Positions 42,610 through 51,668 of a DNA stretch of 64,000 bases are shown one piece after another. Under the pieces are notes generated by a model. It saw only the letters and a program-made list of their open reading frames with translations. It did not search any database and had not been told where the DNA came from. Each line of letters begins with the position of its first letter. Within the stretch, counting starts at the first letter, position 1. Source of the stretch: CAZSHG01 sp964459995 (GTDB lineage: Bacteria; UBP14; UBA6098); the NCBI GenBank assembly GCA_964459995.1, contig CAYWOR010000010.1, forward strand, positions 1 through 64,000, read 5' to 3'. The translations under genes were made by a program, and so were the position numbers.

Positions 42610-43019
42610 TTAGCTTCGTCGGTTCCGTAAGTCCAATGATGGTTAATCAAAAAGTTGACAGCAGAAGCAAAGCCAATCCCAATAATGTTCGCGATAGCGT
42701 AATTAACTCCCATGCGAGTGCTAAGAAGTATCAAAATAGGATAATTAATGCCGAATGCCGTGAAACCCGCGCTGAGATTGTATTTGAGGAGCCGTATAAT
42801 CCAAAGCGTATTCCGACGGTCACGCCAGGTCCAGCTGTCATTCAAAAACCAATTTGCAATTATCGAGACCTCAATTGCCACAAGGCCGCACAACCATAGC
42901 GGTGCGCTGGAGAGCTTCATCAAAAGCATCAGCCCGCCCTGATTGACAATAAATCCGCCAATGCCCACCAGCCCGAATTTCCATCCGCGGCGAAGATACT
43001 CACGGACCGAGATAGCCAT
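42606..43019 (-). CDS. GtrA-family membrane protein
   Basis: A 137-residue protein with four predicted helices filling residues 10-130, the GtrA family layout. Typical patches are FGLVGIGGFIVNQGGLMLL, VSIIANWFLNDSWTWRD and a final FLINHHWTYG. GtrA proteins are thought to help flip lipid-linked sugars (undecaprenyl-glucose in phage systems) across the membrane. It directly follows the GT39-type gene (20-base overlap), so the pair may glycosylate an envelope component. GGAG is well placed before the ATG. Confidence 0.87.
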   Translation of the reverse strand: MAISVREYLRRGWKFGLVGIGGFIVNQGGLMLLMKLSSAPLWLCGLVAIEVSIIANWFLNDSWTWRDRRNTLWIIRLLKYNLSAGFTAFGINYPILILLSTRMGVNYAIANIIGIGFASAVNFLINHHWTYGTDEAK

Positions 43020-44460
43020 AACATCTCCAAATTCTGAAGGTTGTTACGCTTTTCCCGGCACGCATAGGATTCAGCTCGAAAGGCCCTTCTATCTTTTCGA
43101 ATAGGTTTTCAAGCTCCTTTTCGCCACGGAAAGGCTCGCGTTTGTCTGCCACGAAAATACAATCGCGACCGATTAGCTCGTTCGTATCGGTCCAATATGA
43201 ATAATTCAAGCCGTGATGGCCGAAAATCTCGTTACTATGGGTCTGCGGCCTGTCCGGAAGATAAAAGGCCAGCTCGGAAGGCACCTTGTAGCCCCACCCG
43301 GCAATAAAAGTTCGTTCGGACATCTCTTCACGATGTTCCTGCACAACAGCGGAAATTTCGCGCCACCCAAGCCAATAGCCCGACTCACCTGTAAGCGGAA
43401 CGAAAGGGGTCAGCACGAGGAGATACAACAAAAATGTCTCTGTTCCGGCGATTCCCAGACCCCATTTCAGAATCTTTTTGCCTCGATTGTTTTGCAAAAC
43501 CGCGCCGACAAAGGCAATCGCGCCTGTGATGTATGCCGGAGCTAACCAGTTCATTTTCACCCAATAACGAAGTGCTACAACAGAGAAAAAAAGCACCGTC
43601 GGCAATGTAAAAGCAGAAAGAAAAAGCCCTCGAAAATCCCTGTCGGCCATTCCTCGCCAAAAGTCCTTAAAACCAACCCAAATAACACCAAAAAAGAGCA
43701 CCGGACCAACCAGCAAAACCTGAGAGATAACCATCCCGCCGAATAGATCGATTCGCCAACGCGAAAGCTCGTTCACCCTTCGCGTCGATTGAAAGGCGAA
43801 ACTCGCCCAATCGTTCTGCGCGTTCCAAATTATCTGCGGGAAAAAAGCGACTATCGCGGCAATAACTGCGAGATAGGGCCATGGAGAGAGAAGATGTTTG
43901 CGTCCCTTCGGATGTAAAATCATCGCGAGTGGGAACCCCGCGAACAGAAAAACCGCAGTGTATTTCGATAGCATTGCAAGCCCGGCGGCAAAACCCGCCG
44001 CAATCCATAGCCAACGCCTATCATCATCGAGGGCGATATATCCGAGAAAAATCGAGAGTGTCCAGAAAAACATCAACGGAGGGTCGGGAGTGAGGATTCC
44101 GCTTCCTATTGCGAAAAGTGGGGTTACACCCGCCGCAAGAACCGTCCAAAAGCCGGTTTGGGAATCGAATAGCCTCTCTGCCAGAAAAAAAACAAGAATC
44201 AGCAATCCGAGGCCGAAAAGCCAAGGCCCGAACCGAATCCCGAAGGCATTATCCCCGAAAATCGAAGTTGTAAGCCAGCATGTCCAGGCGTGCATCGGCG
44301 GATGGTCGAAATATCCGAGCGCGAGATGCCGCGAATACTGCCAATAATAGGCATCCTGAGGCTGTAAATCCATAAGCGGCAATATCGCCAGTTTGACAGC
44401 CGATATCGCCGTTATGAAAAAAGCCGCTCTGTTTCGCCATTTGGACTTTTCGTTCGTCAA
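43000..44460 (-). CDS. GT39/PMT_2-type glycosyltransferase
   Basis: A 486-residue GT-C enzyme with about 11-12 helices. The first external loop has the acidic motif PQDAYYWQYSRHLALGYFDHPPMHAW, typical of the ArnT/PMT_2 group. LTPDPPLMFFW is the second conserved loop. These enzymes use polyprenyl-phosphate sugars on the outer face of the inner membrane to modify lipids or proteins. The TTG start overlaps the TGA stop of the response regulator (TTGA). Substrate is not readable; the GtrA neighbour suggests lipid-linked sugar supply. Confidence 0.85.
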   Translation of the reverse strand: MTNEKSKWRNRAAFFITAISAVKLAILPLMDLQPQDAYYWQYSRHLALGYFDHPPMHAWTCWLTTSIFGDNAFGIRFGPWLFGLGLLILVFFLAERLFDSQTGFWTVLAAGVTPLFAIGSGILTPDPPLMFFWTLSIFLGYIALDDDRRWLWIAAGFAAGLAMLSKYTAVFLFAGFPLAMILHPKGRKHLLSPWPYLAVIAAIVAFFPQIIWNAQNDWASFAFQSTRRVNELSRWRIDLFGGMVISQVLLVGPVLFFGVIWVGFKDFWRGMADRDFRGLFLSAFTLPTVLFFSVVALRYWVKMNWLAPAYITGAIAFVGAVLQNNRGKKILKWGLGIAGTETFLLYLLVLTPFVPLTGESGYWLGWREISAVVQEHREEMSERTFIAGWGYKVPSELAFYLPDRPQTHSNEIFGHHGLNYSYWTDTNELIGRDCIFVADKREPFRGEKELENLFEKIEGPFELNPMRAGKSVTTFRIWRCYGYLGP

Positions 44461-44822
44461 GCCTTGCCTTTTTTGCTCAGAATCTGCGCAATCTTCGCCT
44501 TTAGCTCTTTAACGTCTGCGGATTTGATAACATAATCCTCCGCAAGCCATGTAAGAAAATTATCTTTATATGACGAATAGGCAGAATTGATGAGAACCGA
44601 AATATCGCGGCGCTTGACCATTATCTTCTCCAGCGCTTTGATTCCATCCTCTTCGGGCATACGAATATCAAGAACTACAACATCGAAAACGCCGTTTTCC
44701 AGAAGCTCATATGCCTCTTTGGCACTGGCCGCGGTTACAACATCATAGCCTTCGTCGCTAAGCTCGGCTTCATAGAGCGTGCGAATGTTCTTTTCGTCAT
44801 CGACAACGAGAATCTTAGCCAT
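44457..44822 (-). CDS. Single-domain response regulator (CheY-like)
   Basis: A 121-residue stand-alone receiver domain. The acidic pair Asp8-Asp9, phospho-acceptor Asp52 in VVLDIRMPEEDG, Ser80 and Lys100 are all in place. There is no output domain, so it should act by protein contact or as a phosphorelay link. The start is set at 44822 because AAAGGAGAGAT lies just upstream; the frame remains open for 33 more codons into the kinase gene. The cognate kinase gene ends 17 bases upstream and a glycosyltransferase overlaps downstream. Confidence 0.92.
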   Translation of the reverse strand: MAKILVVDDEKNIRTLYEAELSDEGYDVVTAASAKEAYELLENGVFDVVVLDIRMPEEDGIKALEKIMVKRRDISVLINSAYSSYKDNFLTWLAEDYVIKSADVKELKAKIAQILSKKGKA

Positions 44823-44838
44823 ATCTCTCCTTTGGTGA

Positions 44839-47391
44839 TTATCCTTTTGCCGGCAATTTGACATGGAAGGTCGTCCCTTTCCCGTCATCGCCGTTGAACC
44901 ACAGCATTCCGCCGTGGGCATCTATTATTTGATAACTTATCGGCAGTCCAAGACCGGTTCCCGAGGATTTTGTCGTGAAAAACGGCTCGAAAATCTTGTC
45001 CCGAAACTCGTCCGGAATCCCCTCGCCCGAGTCTTTGATGTTCACCCAAACAAAACCACCCGCTTTAGTAGTCTCTATCTCCAATGTTCCACCGTCGGGC
45101 ATCGCCGCGATGGCGTTTTTACAAAGGTTCATCATAACCTGACGAATTTGGTCGGGGTCCATTGGTATCTCGCCGGCCCCCTCTTCAAGCGACAATTTTA
45201 ACTCTATTTTATTGCTCTCTATTTGCTCTTCGAGAAGCTCGATAGTGCGAAGCAATAGCTGGTTGATATCGTAATCGCGAAGTTTCGGCTCCGAGTGTCG
45301 CGAATAGGACAGAACATCCTCGAGAATCGATTCGAGGCGTTTCGTTTCGTCCCATATAATATTCGAATAATTGCGAATAGGGCTATCCGGTTCTGCGCGC
45401 TTTGCAATATTTCTCGCAAACCCGCCGATAGAAACAAGCGGGTTGCGAATCTCATGCGCCACCTGCGCCGCAAGCTTGCCGATTGTCGATAGTCGCTCCG
45501 AACGAATCAAAATATCTTGGTTCTCCTGAAGCTTGCGGTATGCTTCCTGAAGCAGTTCGTTGCGCTCCCTTAATTCGTCGAGAAGAAGGCTTCGCTCGAT
45601 TGTCAAACTCGCATGCGAGGCGATGGCCTTCAATAACTGCACTTTGCTGTCCTCGATCGGATGCCCGCTCGTCTGATTATCGACAACGACTACCCCAACC
45701 GGTTTGCCCATCGCAAGCAGAGGCACAATCGCGAAGGAGTTGCACATAAGCCTTTCCGCAACATCGAGCGCACCCGGAGTGGAATTAGCATCGTAAACCA
45801 CCGCCTCAATCTTAGAAAACAAAATGTTCACAAGCAAAGAGCTTTTGTCGTTAAGCTTGAAAGCCATCCCCTGTATTGTCCGGTCTTTGGATTGTTCGTC
45901 GAAATCCCTTTTACCGTATCTTTCGAGAACATCGGCAAATGTCGCCGGTTGAGATTCCAGCTCGTTCCAGATACGTCCGGCTTCTTCGGGGTTAGGAGGA
46001 CTAATTTCGAGACGCGCTTCGAGTGTGTTATTATTGCGGTTCACGAGGAACAAAAAGGCGCGGTTAAATCCGCATCCCTGTTTTGCTGTGGCCGCGGTGA
46101 GGAATATCTGAAGATTCTTTTCGAGATTCTCGACTGTCTGAAGCGCAAAGGAAAGCTCCGTGAGCATTCGAAGGTTATTAAGCCGCCGCGAAAGCTCCGC
46201 ATTGGTGTTCTCCAGCTGATTCTTTGTCATCGCAAGCTTATCGAGAATATTCTCTCTGCCGGTAACATCGCGAAGTATCTTAACCGCACGCGTGATTTCG
46301 CCACGTCTATTTTTTATAGGACTGGCAATCATCTCGAAGGTTTTCTTCTCGCCGTTGACCGTTTTCGCACGAAAATATCCCGAATGCATCTGGCCGTCTT
46401 GGAAAACCAACCGAACCTGGCAATTATCGCAAAGCTCTTTATCTTCACCAAGCACAAAACGGCAGACATTGCTTCGATAATCTTCCGGAATTCCAAACCA
46501 GTCGCGTATCTTTTTGTTCGCCCAAACATAATGATAATCCCGGTCGATAATCGCTATCCCCTCGTCGATAACATCCGAGATGTCCATCAACCGGTTTGTG
46601 AACCCGGTTTCGTCCGAAACGTCCTCGAGTATTAGCAAAACACCCGTGGTAAAGCCGTCCGAGATAACCGGCACATGAATAGCATCTACAAAGTTCCCCC
46701 CCTCGGTCTCAAAGACGTCGCGAAGGACCTTATTCTCGGCAAGACATTGCTGAAATAGCGGTTTGCCGCCTCCTATTTCTTTCCATGGCGCGATGTCTTC
46801 GAACCTATTTCCAGGACCTATCCCGCTGATACCCATTTTTTCGAGTATCGGCCTGTTCGCACGCATAACCGTCCCATCGGGGCTTAGAAGTATCAGCCCC
46901 AGCGGCAAATGCTCGAAAATCGCGGAAAGCCATCTTGCAGTCGGAAGAAGCTCGGTCGCGGTTTCTTCGAGGAAAACATCCACTCGCGGATGGTCGATGA
47001 GCCTTGCGCGCGTGGGGTTTTTCTCGACAAGCCGCTTGAATTCGCAAGCCCAAATCAGAACATCGATAAGTTCTATCGCCGTTATCGGCCGATGAATTAT
47101 CGCAAAAGCGGCAGTATCTTCGGGAATATCTCCGGTTCTCGCTGTAATCAATATCCGCGGAGTGTTTGGAAGCTCGCGCGCAACTCTTTTCTCAAGCCCC
47201 ACAGATTCCTCGCCCGAAAGATCGATAACCACAGCGTCGAGGAAATCGGGAAATTGCCCTTCATCGAAAAATTCTTCGAGTTCGACAACATCGAAATCTT
47301 CCTCCCGGAGAATCTCTGCAAAATCCGACGACGACCAGGGGCAAAGCCCGACTGTATATCTCTTTAGGTTTTTTTCGTCCGTTATTTCCAT
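44839..47391 (-). CDS. PAS/GAF sensor histidine kinase with N-terminal pseudo-receiver
   Basis: About 850 residues, soluble. Residues 1-130 look like a degenerate receiver (FLDAVVIDLSGEE, RILITARTG, IHRPITAIELIDVL). Two PAS regions follow (AIFEHLPLGLILLSPDG; DVIDEGIAIIDRDYHYVWANKKI), the second with a CRFVLGEDKELCDNC cysteine cluster. A GAF-type domain precedes HisKA with His646 in QVAHEIRNPLVS. The HATPase contains NLCKNAIAAM, DSGEGIP and TTKSSGTGLGLP. The start at 47391 is required by the promoter at 47429-47457; a TTG at 47457 falls inside the -35 hexamer. It pairs with the adjacent receiver. Confidence 0.9.
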   Translation of the reverse strand: MEITDEKNLKRYTVGLCPWSSSDFAEILREEDFDVVELEEFFDEGQFPDFLDAVVIDLSGEESVGLEKRVARELPNTPRILITARTGDIPEDTAAFAIIHRPITAIELIDVLIWACEFKRLVEKNPTRARLIDHPRVDVFLEETATELLPTARWLSAIFEHLPLGLILLSPDGTVMRANRPILEKMGISGIGPGNRFEDIAPWKEIGGGKPLFQQCLAENKVLRDVFETEGGNFVDAIHVPVISDGFTTGVLLILEDVSDETGFTNRLMDISDVIDEGIAIIDRDYHYVWANKKIRDWFGIPEDYRSNVCRFVLGEDKELCDNCQVRLVFQDGQMHSGYFRAKTVNGEKKTFEMIASPIKNRRGEITRAVKILRDVTGRENILDKLAMTKNQLENTNAELSRRLNNLRMLTELSFALQTVENLEKNLQIFLTAATAKQGCGFNRAFLFLVNRNNNTLEARLEISPPNPEEAGRIWNELESQPATFADVLERYGKRDFDEQSKDRTIQGMAFKLNDKSSLLVNILFSKIEAVVYDANSTPGALDVAERLMCNSFAIVPLLAMGKPVGVVVVDNQTSGHPIEDSKVQLLKAIASHASLTIERSLLLDELRERNELLQEAYRKLQENQDILIRSERLSTIGKLAAQVAHEIRNPLVSIGGFARNIAKRAEPDSPIRNYSNIIWDETKRLESILEDVLSYSRHSEPKLRDYDINQLLLRTIELLEEQIESNKIELKLSLEEGAGEIPMDPDQIRQVMMNLCKNAIAAMPDGGTLEIETTKAGGFVWVNIKDSGEGIPDEFRDKIFEPFFTTKSSGTGLGLPISYQIIDAHGGMLWFNGDDGKGTTFHVKLPAKG

Positions 47392-47428
47392 ATTTAATAA
47401 ATACTCTTTGACATACCTATATTCATAT

Positions 47429-47457
47429 AAGATATCCAGTCCGAGTGGAAATCGCAA
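47429..47457 (-). promoter_or_regulatory. Promoter of the kinase-to-tamA gene run
   Basis: On the minus strand, TTGCGA, 17 bases, then TATCTT. Transcription would start near 47422. No terminator was seen until past tamA, so it may drive six genes (about 10 kb). Confidence 0.6.
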
Positions 47458-47487
47458 GTGATTGTTGATTTTAGGGGAATTTACGTC

Positions 47488-49800
47488 TTAGGTGCGACTC
47501 AGCCCGAAAAGCTCCAAAACCTCGTCCATATGCTCAACAAACTTGATGTCGAGGCCCTTCTTGGCCTCTTCGGGTATCTCGGCGAGTTCGGGATAATTGC
47601 TCTTAGGGATAATTACCCTTTCGAGACCATATCTTTTCGCGGCCAAAAGCTTCTCCGGAAGACCGCCAATGCGCAAAACATGGCCGGAAAGAGAAATCTC
47701 GCCGGTCATTGCGGTTTTCGTGTTTAATGGGACTTCCATCATAAGCGAAGTGAGCGCTATTGCGATAGCTACCCCCGCAGAAGGACCGTCTTTCGGGATT
47801 GCTCCTTCGGGCACATGTATGTGAAGCGAACCTTTCGCCCGTTCTCTCTTCTCCGGTGGTAGTTTCGATTTAACATAAGTCAGCGCGGCTTTCGCCGACT
47901 CCTGCATAACCTCGCCAAGACGGCCGGTCATTATAAGCTCATCTTTGCCCTCGATTATTGCCGTTTCGATTCGAAGTATCTCCCCGCCGGCAGAGGTCCA
48001 CGCAAGGCCGAGCGACTCGCCCGGAAGAAGTTTGTCCGGCAGGGCGTTATCACGGTAAGGCGCTACACCGAGGTATTTTTCTATATCCTCTTCACTAATA
48101 TCGATACGCTTCGGATGATTGTTTTTTCGCACAACCTTAGCCGCTATCTTGCGCATTATCTTGCCGATACAACGCTCTAACTCTCGAACCCCAGCCTCCT
48201 GAGTCCAATTTTGAATAACAGAGACCAACGCATCGTTGCTTATTCTAAGTTCGATGGAATATATACCCGCCTCGAGTCGCTGTTTCGGGATAAGATAGCT
48301 CTTTGCGATCTCGATCTTCTCGGTTAATAAATACCCAGGCAGATGAAGAACTTCCATTCTGTCCAGCAGAGCAGGAGGTATTCCGGAGGTTGTATTCGCA
48401 GTGGTAAGGAAAAGAACCTTCGAAAGGTCGTATTCGATCTCAATATAATGATCTACAAAATGCGAGTTCTGCTCCGGATCGAGAGCTTCAAGCAAAGCTG
48501 AGGCGGGATCTCCACGAAAATCCGAACTCATTTTATCAATTTCATCGAGAAGAAACACCGGATTAACTGTTCCGGCTTTTTTCATCTGCTGAATAATGCT
48601 ACCCGGAAGAGAGCCGACATATGTCCTTCGATGGCCGCGTATCTCCGCTTCGTCGCGAACACCGCCCAACGAGATTCGAACGAATCTTCTATCCAAAGCC
48701 CTTGCGACGCTCTTGCCTAACGATGTTTTCCCAACACCGGGAGGCCCCACCAAACATAGGATAGGCCCGCGAACACCTCTCATAAGCGACATCACAGCCA
48801 AATGCTCCGTAATACGTTCTTTGACCTTTTTAAGACCGTAATGGTCCTCGTCAAGAATGTTCACTGCGTCGTCGATATGCATCTTGTCCGAAGTTGCTTC
48901 CGACCATGGAAGGCCTAAAATCCAATCTATATAATTGCGAAGAACCGTCGCTTCGGGGCTGAAAGAATAGGTGCGTTCGAGCTTGTCTATCTCTTCTTCA
49001 ACTTTTAATAATACCTCTTTGGGCATTACCTTTTCGGCGGCACGCGATCGAAGCTCGTCAATATCCGAACCGCCCCCGCCTTCGCCAAGCTCACTTCTAA
49101 TGGCATCCAACTGTTCGCGAAGATAATGTTCCTTCTGCGCCTCACTAATCCTCGCTCGAACTTTTTGGTCGATATCCTCTTCGAGCCTCAAAATTTCGGT
49201 CTCTCGGGCGATATGCGCTAAAATTTGCCCAAGTCTGTCCGAAACGGAAGCCGTCTCGACAAGTTTCTGTTTGTCGCTTATCTTCAGCGGGAGATGGGCG
49301 GCTATCATGTCCGCAAGCTTCGATGGGTGCTCCCGTGAGGCCTCGATTGCGCTGACAATCTCTTCGGGAACGCTTTCCTCGACATGTGCATAAAAGGAAA
49401 ATTTTTCGATGGCCTTCCTCGCAAGCGCTTCGACTCGAGGCGTAGTCTTCTCTTCATCGTCTTCAATAAGCTCTATTGTGGCCTCTAGGAAACTACTTCC
49501 TGAAAAAAAACGCACTACTGCGGCGCGGGATTCCCCCTCGACCAGAACCTTCATGGAGCCTTCCGGCAAACGCAATATCTGCAGTATCTTCACAACAATA
49601 CCGCTTCGATACAAATGCGAAGACCGGACATTATCGATGGTGGGGTCTTTTTGTGCCACGAGAATTAGGCGACGCGACGTCATCATCGCGTCCTGAATTG
49701 CGGCGAGGCTCCTCGGTCTTCCGACAAGCACCGGAAAAATCATCTCCGGGAACCCGACTATGTCTCGAACAGGCAATACTGCGAGTCTTGTGGCTTTCAT
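47488..49800 (-). CDS. lon: ATP-dependent Lon protease
   Basis: A 770-residue cytosolic AAA+ serine protease (LonA type). Order: N-terminal substrate domain (LAVLPVRDIVGFPEMIFPV), coiled coil, AAA domain with Walker A GPPGVGKTSLGK and Walker B VFLLDEIDKM, and a protease domain with the catalytic Ser in PKDGPSAGVAIA and Lys in GGLPEKLLAAKR. The second ATG (49800) is preferred over 49806 because AAGGA sits 7 bases ahead of it. It degrades misfolded and regulatory proteins, including replication or stress factors in other species. It diverges from dnaA across the origin candidate. Confidence 0.95.
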   Translation of the reverse strand: MKATRLAVLPVRDIVGFPEMIFPVLVGRPRSLAAIQDAMMTSRRLILVAQKDPTIDNVRSSHLYRSGIVVKILQILRLPEGSMKVLVEGESRAAVVRFFSGSSFLEATIELIEDDEEKTTPRVEALARKAIEKFSFYAHVEESVPEEIVSAIEASREHPSKLADMIAAHLPLKISDKQKLVETASVSDRLGQILAHIARETEILRLEEDIDQKVRARISEAQKEHYLREQLDAIRSELGEGGGGSDIDELRSRAAEKVMPKEVLLKVEEEIDKLERTYSFSPEATVLRNYIDWILGLPWSEATSDKMHIDDAVNILDEDHYGLKKVKERITEHLAVMSLMRGVRGPILCLVGPPGVGKTSLGKSVARALDRRFVRISLGGVRDEAEIRGHRRTYVGSLPGSIIQQMKKAGTVNPVFLLDEIDKMSSDFRGDPASALLEALDPEQNSHFVDHYIEIEYDLSKVLFLTTANTTSGIPPALLDRMEVLHLPGYLLTEKIEIAKSYLIPKQRLEAGIYSIELRISNDALVSVIQNWTQEAGVRELERCIGKIMRKIAAKVVRKNNHPKRIDISEEDIEKYLGVAPYRDNALPDKLLPGESLGLAWTSAGGEILRIETAIIEGKDELIMTGRLGEVMQESAKAALTYVKSKLPPEKRERAKGSLHIHVPEGAIPKDGPSAGVAIAIALTSLMMEVPLNTKTAMTGEISLSGHVLRIGGLPEKLLAAKRYGLERVIIPKSNYPELAEIPEEAKKGLDIKFVEHMDEVLELFGLSRT

Positions 49801-49826
49801 TTCCATTCCTTCAAATGCAAATAGTT

Positions 49827-49855
49827 AAGTTAGCGACGCATTTTTACAAAGTCAA
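49827..49855 (-). promoter_or_regulatory. lon promoter
   Basis: On the minus strand, TTGACT, 17 bases, then TAACTT, about 27 bases upstream of the lon start. No heat-shock-specific element was recognised. Confidence 0.6.
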
Positions 49856-50274
49856 ATCATTTCTCTGTTAATACTGCTCTTTTTCACAAGATGATACATA
49901 TCAACATTATCCAAAGAAGAGAATCCATCTTAAAATTTCTGGTCTCTTTTTCTTTTCTTTGAATATCAACGACTTATAAAAAAAACAAAATTAATTCAAA
50001 TTGGCTATTGACACTCACCTACCTATCCAATATTTTCCTTCCGCTCAACGGGGAAAATGACTTTTTCAATAATTCGAACCGGGGAGTCTTCGATGAAATG
50101 CCCAATTGAAGCTCTTTTCAGCCATTTTCAAAAGAACACCAAGAGGACAACACCAAGTTATTAACAATGTTGATAACTTTACTTGTTTTAAGTTCTTGTA
50201 ATGGGGCTTCTTTTAGGAAATTTGTCGAGTTGGGATGTTGATAACTAATCGTTAATCTTAAGTTTTTTACAAAT
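49856..50274. other. Candidate replication origin, DnaA-box side (lon-dnaA gap)
   Basis: A gene-free, AT-rich gap between divergent lon and dnaA. It holds TTATTAACA (50158-50166) facing TGTTGATAA (50168-50176) one base apart, and a second TGTTGATAA (50236-50244) in the longer direct repeat ATGTTGATAACT. The plus-strand sequences ATATCAACA (49898-49906) and ATATCAACG (49963-49971) are close variants. These differ from consensus TTATCCACA mainly at position 6. An AT-rich stretch at about 49970-50040 could unwind. The box assignment is inference. Confidence 0.6.
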
Positions 50275-51621
50275 ATGGCCGATAACAACGAATTCATCTG
50301 GCGGCAATGCCTCACGGAAATAAGCAGTAGAATCAACCGCCAGAGCTTTGCCACATGGTTCGAGGACACTGTGGGACTTCCGGCGGAGGGCGACAACCTC
50401 GTCGTGAAAATCCGCGACCAGTTCACCGCGGACTGGCTCGAACAACATCACATCGAGACGATTCGCGCCTCCATGGAAGCTGTTCTCGACGAACGGATGA
50501 CCCTCACATTCGCTGTCCGCCAAAACAAAGGCGGCTATGACTACACAGTCCCCGAGTTGAACAAATTCAAAGAATACAACTCGGAAACCGCCTCCGAAGA
50601 CAGACATCTCAATCAGAAATACACCTTCGATTCTTTCGTGGTCGGCGATTTCAACCGTTTCGCACACGCCGCGGCGATGGCGGTCGCCGAAGCTCCGGGG
50701 AAAAACAAATATTCACCTCTCTACATCTACGGCGGAACCGGGCTCGGCAAAACTCATCTTGTTCAAGCAATCGGGCACTTCATTAAAGAAGAAAACCCGC
50801 GCATGAAGGTCATATACGTTACGAGTGAGCGGTTCACGAACGAGTTCATCGGAAGCATCATCTCTAAAACCACCGCCGAATTCAACCGCGTTTATCGAAA
50901 CGTCGATGTCATCATTCTCGACGATGTTCAGTTCTTTACCGGCAAAGAGTCGATTCAGAGCGAATTCTTCCACGTTTTCAATTCGCTCCATCAAAAGGGC
51001 AAACAAATCGTTCTCACCTCAGATGTAGCGCCGTCGAACATCACCGGCCTCGAAGAACGCCTTCTCTCTCGTCTTAAGTGGGGTCTTGTTGTCGATATCC
51101 GTCCGCCGGATCTCGAGGGCAGAATGGCGATTCTCCGTCGAAAGGCAGAATGTGACGGCATATTCATGGCCGACGATGTCATGGCCTATATCGCAGAAAA
51201 TGTTACTTCTAATGTCCGCGAGCTCGAGGGGACATTGATCAGGCTTTTAGCCTATTCTTCCATCAGCGGTTCTGATATAGACATCGAGATGGCGCGCGAG
51301 GTTCTCAGCCACTATAGAAACGACTCGGAACGCCGCCCTCTCGGCCCGACCGAAATTTGTTCCTTTGTTGCGGAATCTTTCGGAGTGGACAAAAACGCCT
51401 TTCATAATAATAGAAGAACTCAACCTTTGGCTCTTGCCCGACAAGTTGCGATGTTTCTCTGTCGTGAAATGACCGATAACTCCTTAAAAACCATCGGTCT
51501 TTATTTTGGCGGAAGAGACCATTCTACGGTTATTCACGCCGTAAAATGTATTCAGGACCGCCTTCGTCACGACTCCGATCTCGCAAAGAAAATCGACCAC
51601 ATAAAGGCAGAACTTCATTAA
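50275..51621 (+). CDS. dnaA: Chromosomal replication initiator DnaA
   Basis: A 448-residue AAA+ initiator. Domain I covers about 1-80 (LTEISSRINRQSFATWFEDTV), a short linker follows, and the AAA domain has Walker A GGTGLGKT at 153-160 and Walker B IILDDVQFF. Domain IV has the DnaA signature GLYFGGRDHSTVIHAVKCI. In the helix before the signature, the usual R-P-R-Q is A-R-Q (LALARQVAMFL), which might fit a slightly different box. No good Shine-Dalgarno is visible before the ATG. An intrinsic terminator follows directly, so dnaN is expressed separately. Confidence 0.97.
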   Translation: MADNNEFIWRQCLTEISSRINRQSFATWFEDTVGLPAEGDNLVVKIRDQFTADWLEQHHIETIRASMEAVLDERMTLTFAVRQNKGGYDYTVPELNKFKEYNSETASEDRHLNQKYTFDSFVVGDFNRFAHAAAMAVAEAPGKNKYSPLYIYGGTGLGKTHLVQAIGHFIKEENPRMKVIYVTSERFTNEFIGSIISKTTAEFNRVYRNVDVIILDDVQFFTGKESIQSEFFHVFNSLHQKGKQIVLTSDVAPSNITGLEERLLSRLKWGLVVDIRPPDLEGRMAILRRKAECDGIFMADDVMAYIAENVTSNVRELEGTLIRLLAYSSISGSDIDIEMAREVLSHYRNDSERRPLGPTEICSFVAESFGVDKNAFHNNRRTQPLALARQVAMFLCREMTDNSLKTIGLYFGGRDHSTVIHAVKCIQDRLRHDSDLAKKIDHIKAELH

Positions 51622-51642
51622 TGGCAATTCTTTTTTCCCTAA

Positions 51643-51668
51643 AACCCGCTCGATTAGCGGGTTTTTTT
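51643..51668 (+). terminator. dnaA intrinsic terminator
   Basis: AACCCGCT and AGCGGGTT form eight pairs around CGATT, followed by a T-run through 51668. It is 22 bases past the dnaA stop. Confidence 0.9.

Noticed and set aside
47392..47457. TTG start of the long kinase frame
   Set aside because: That codon is within the -35 hexamer, upstream of the predicted transcription start.
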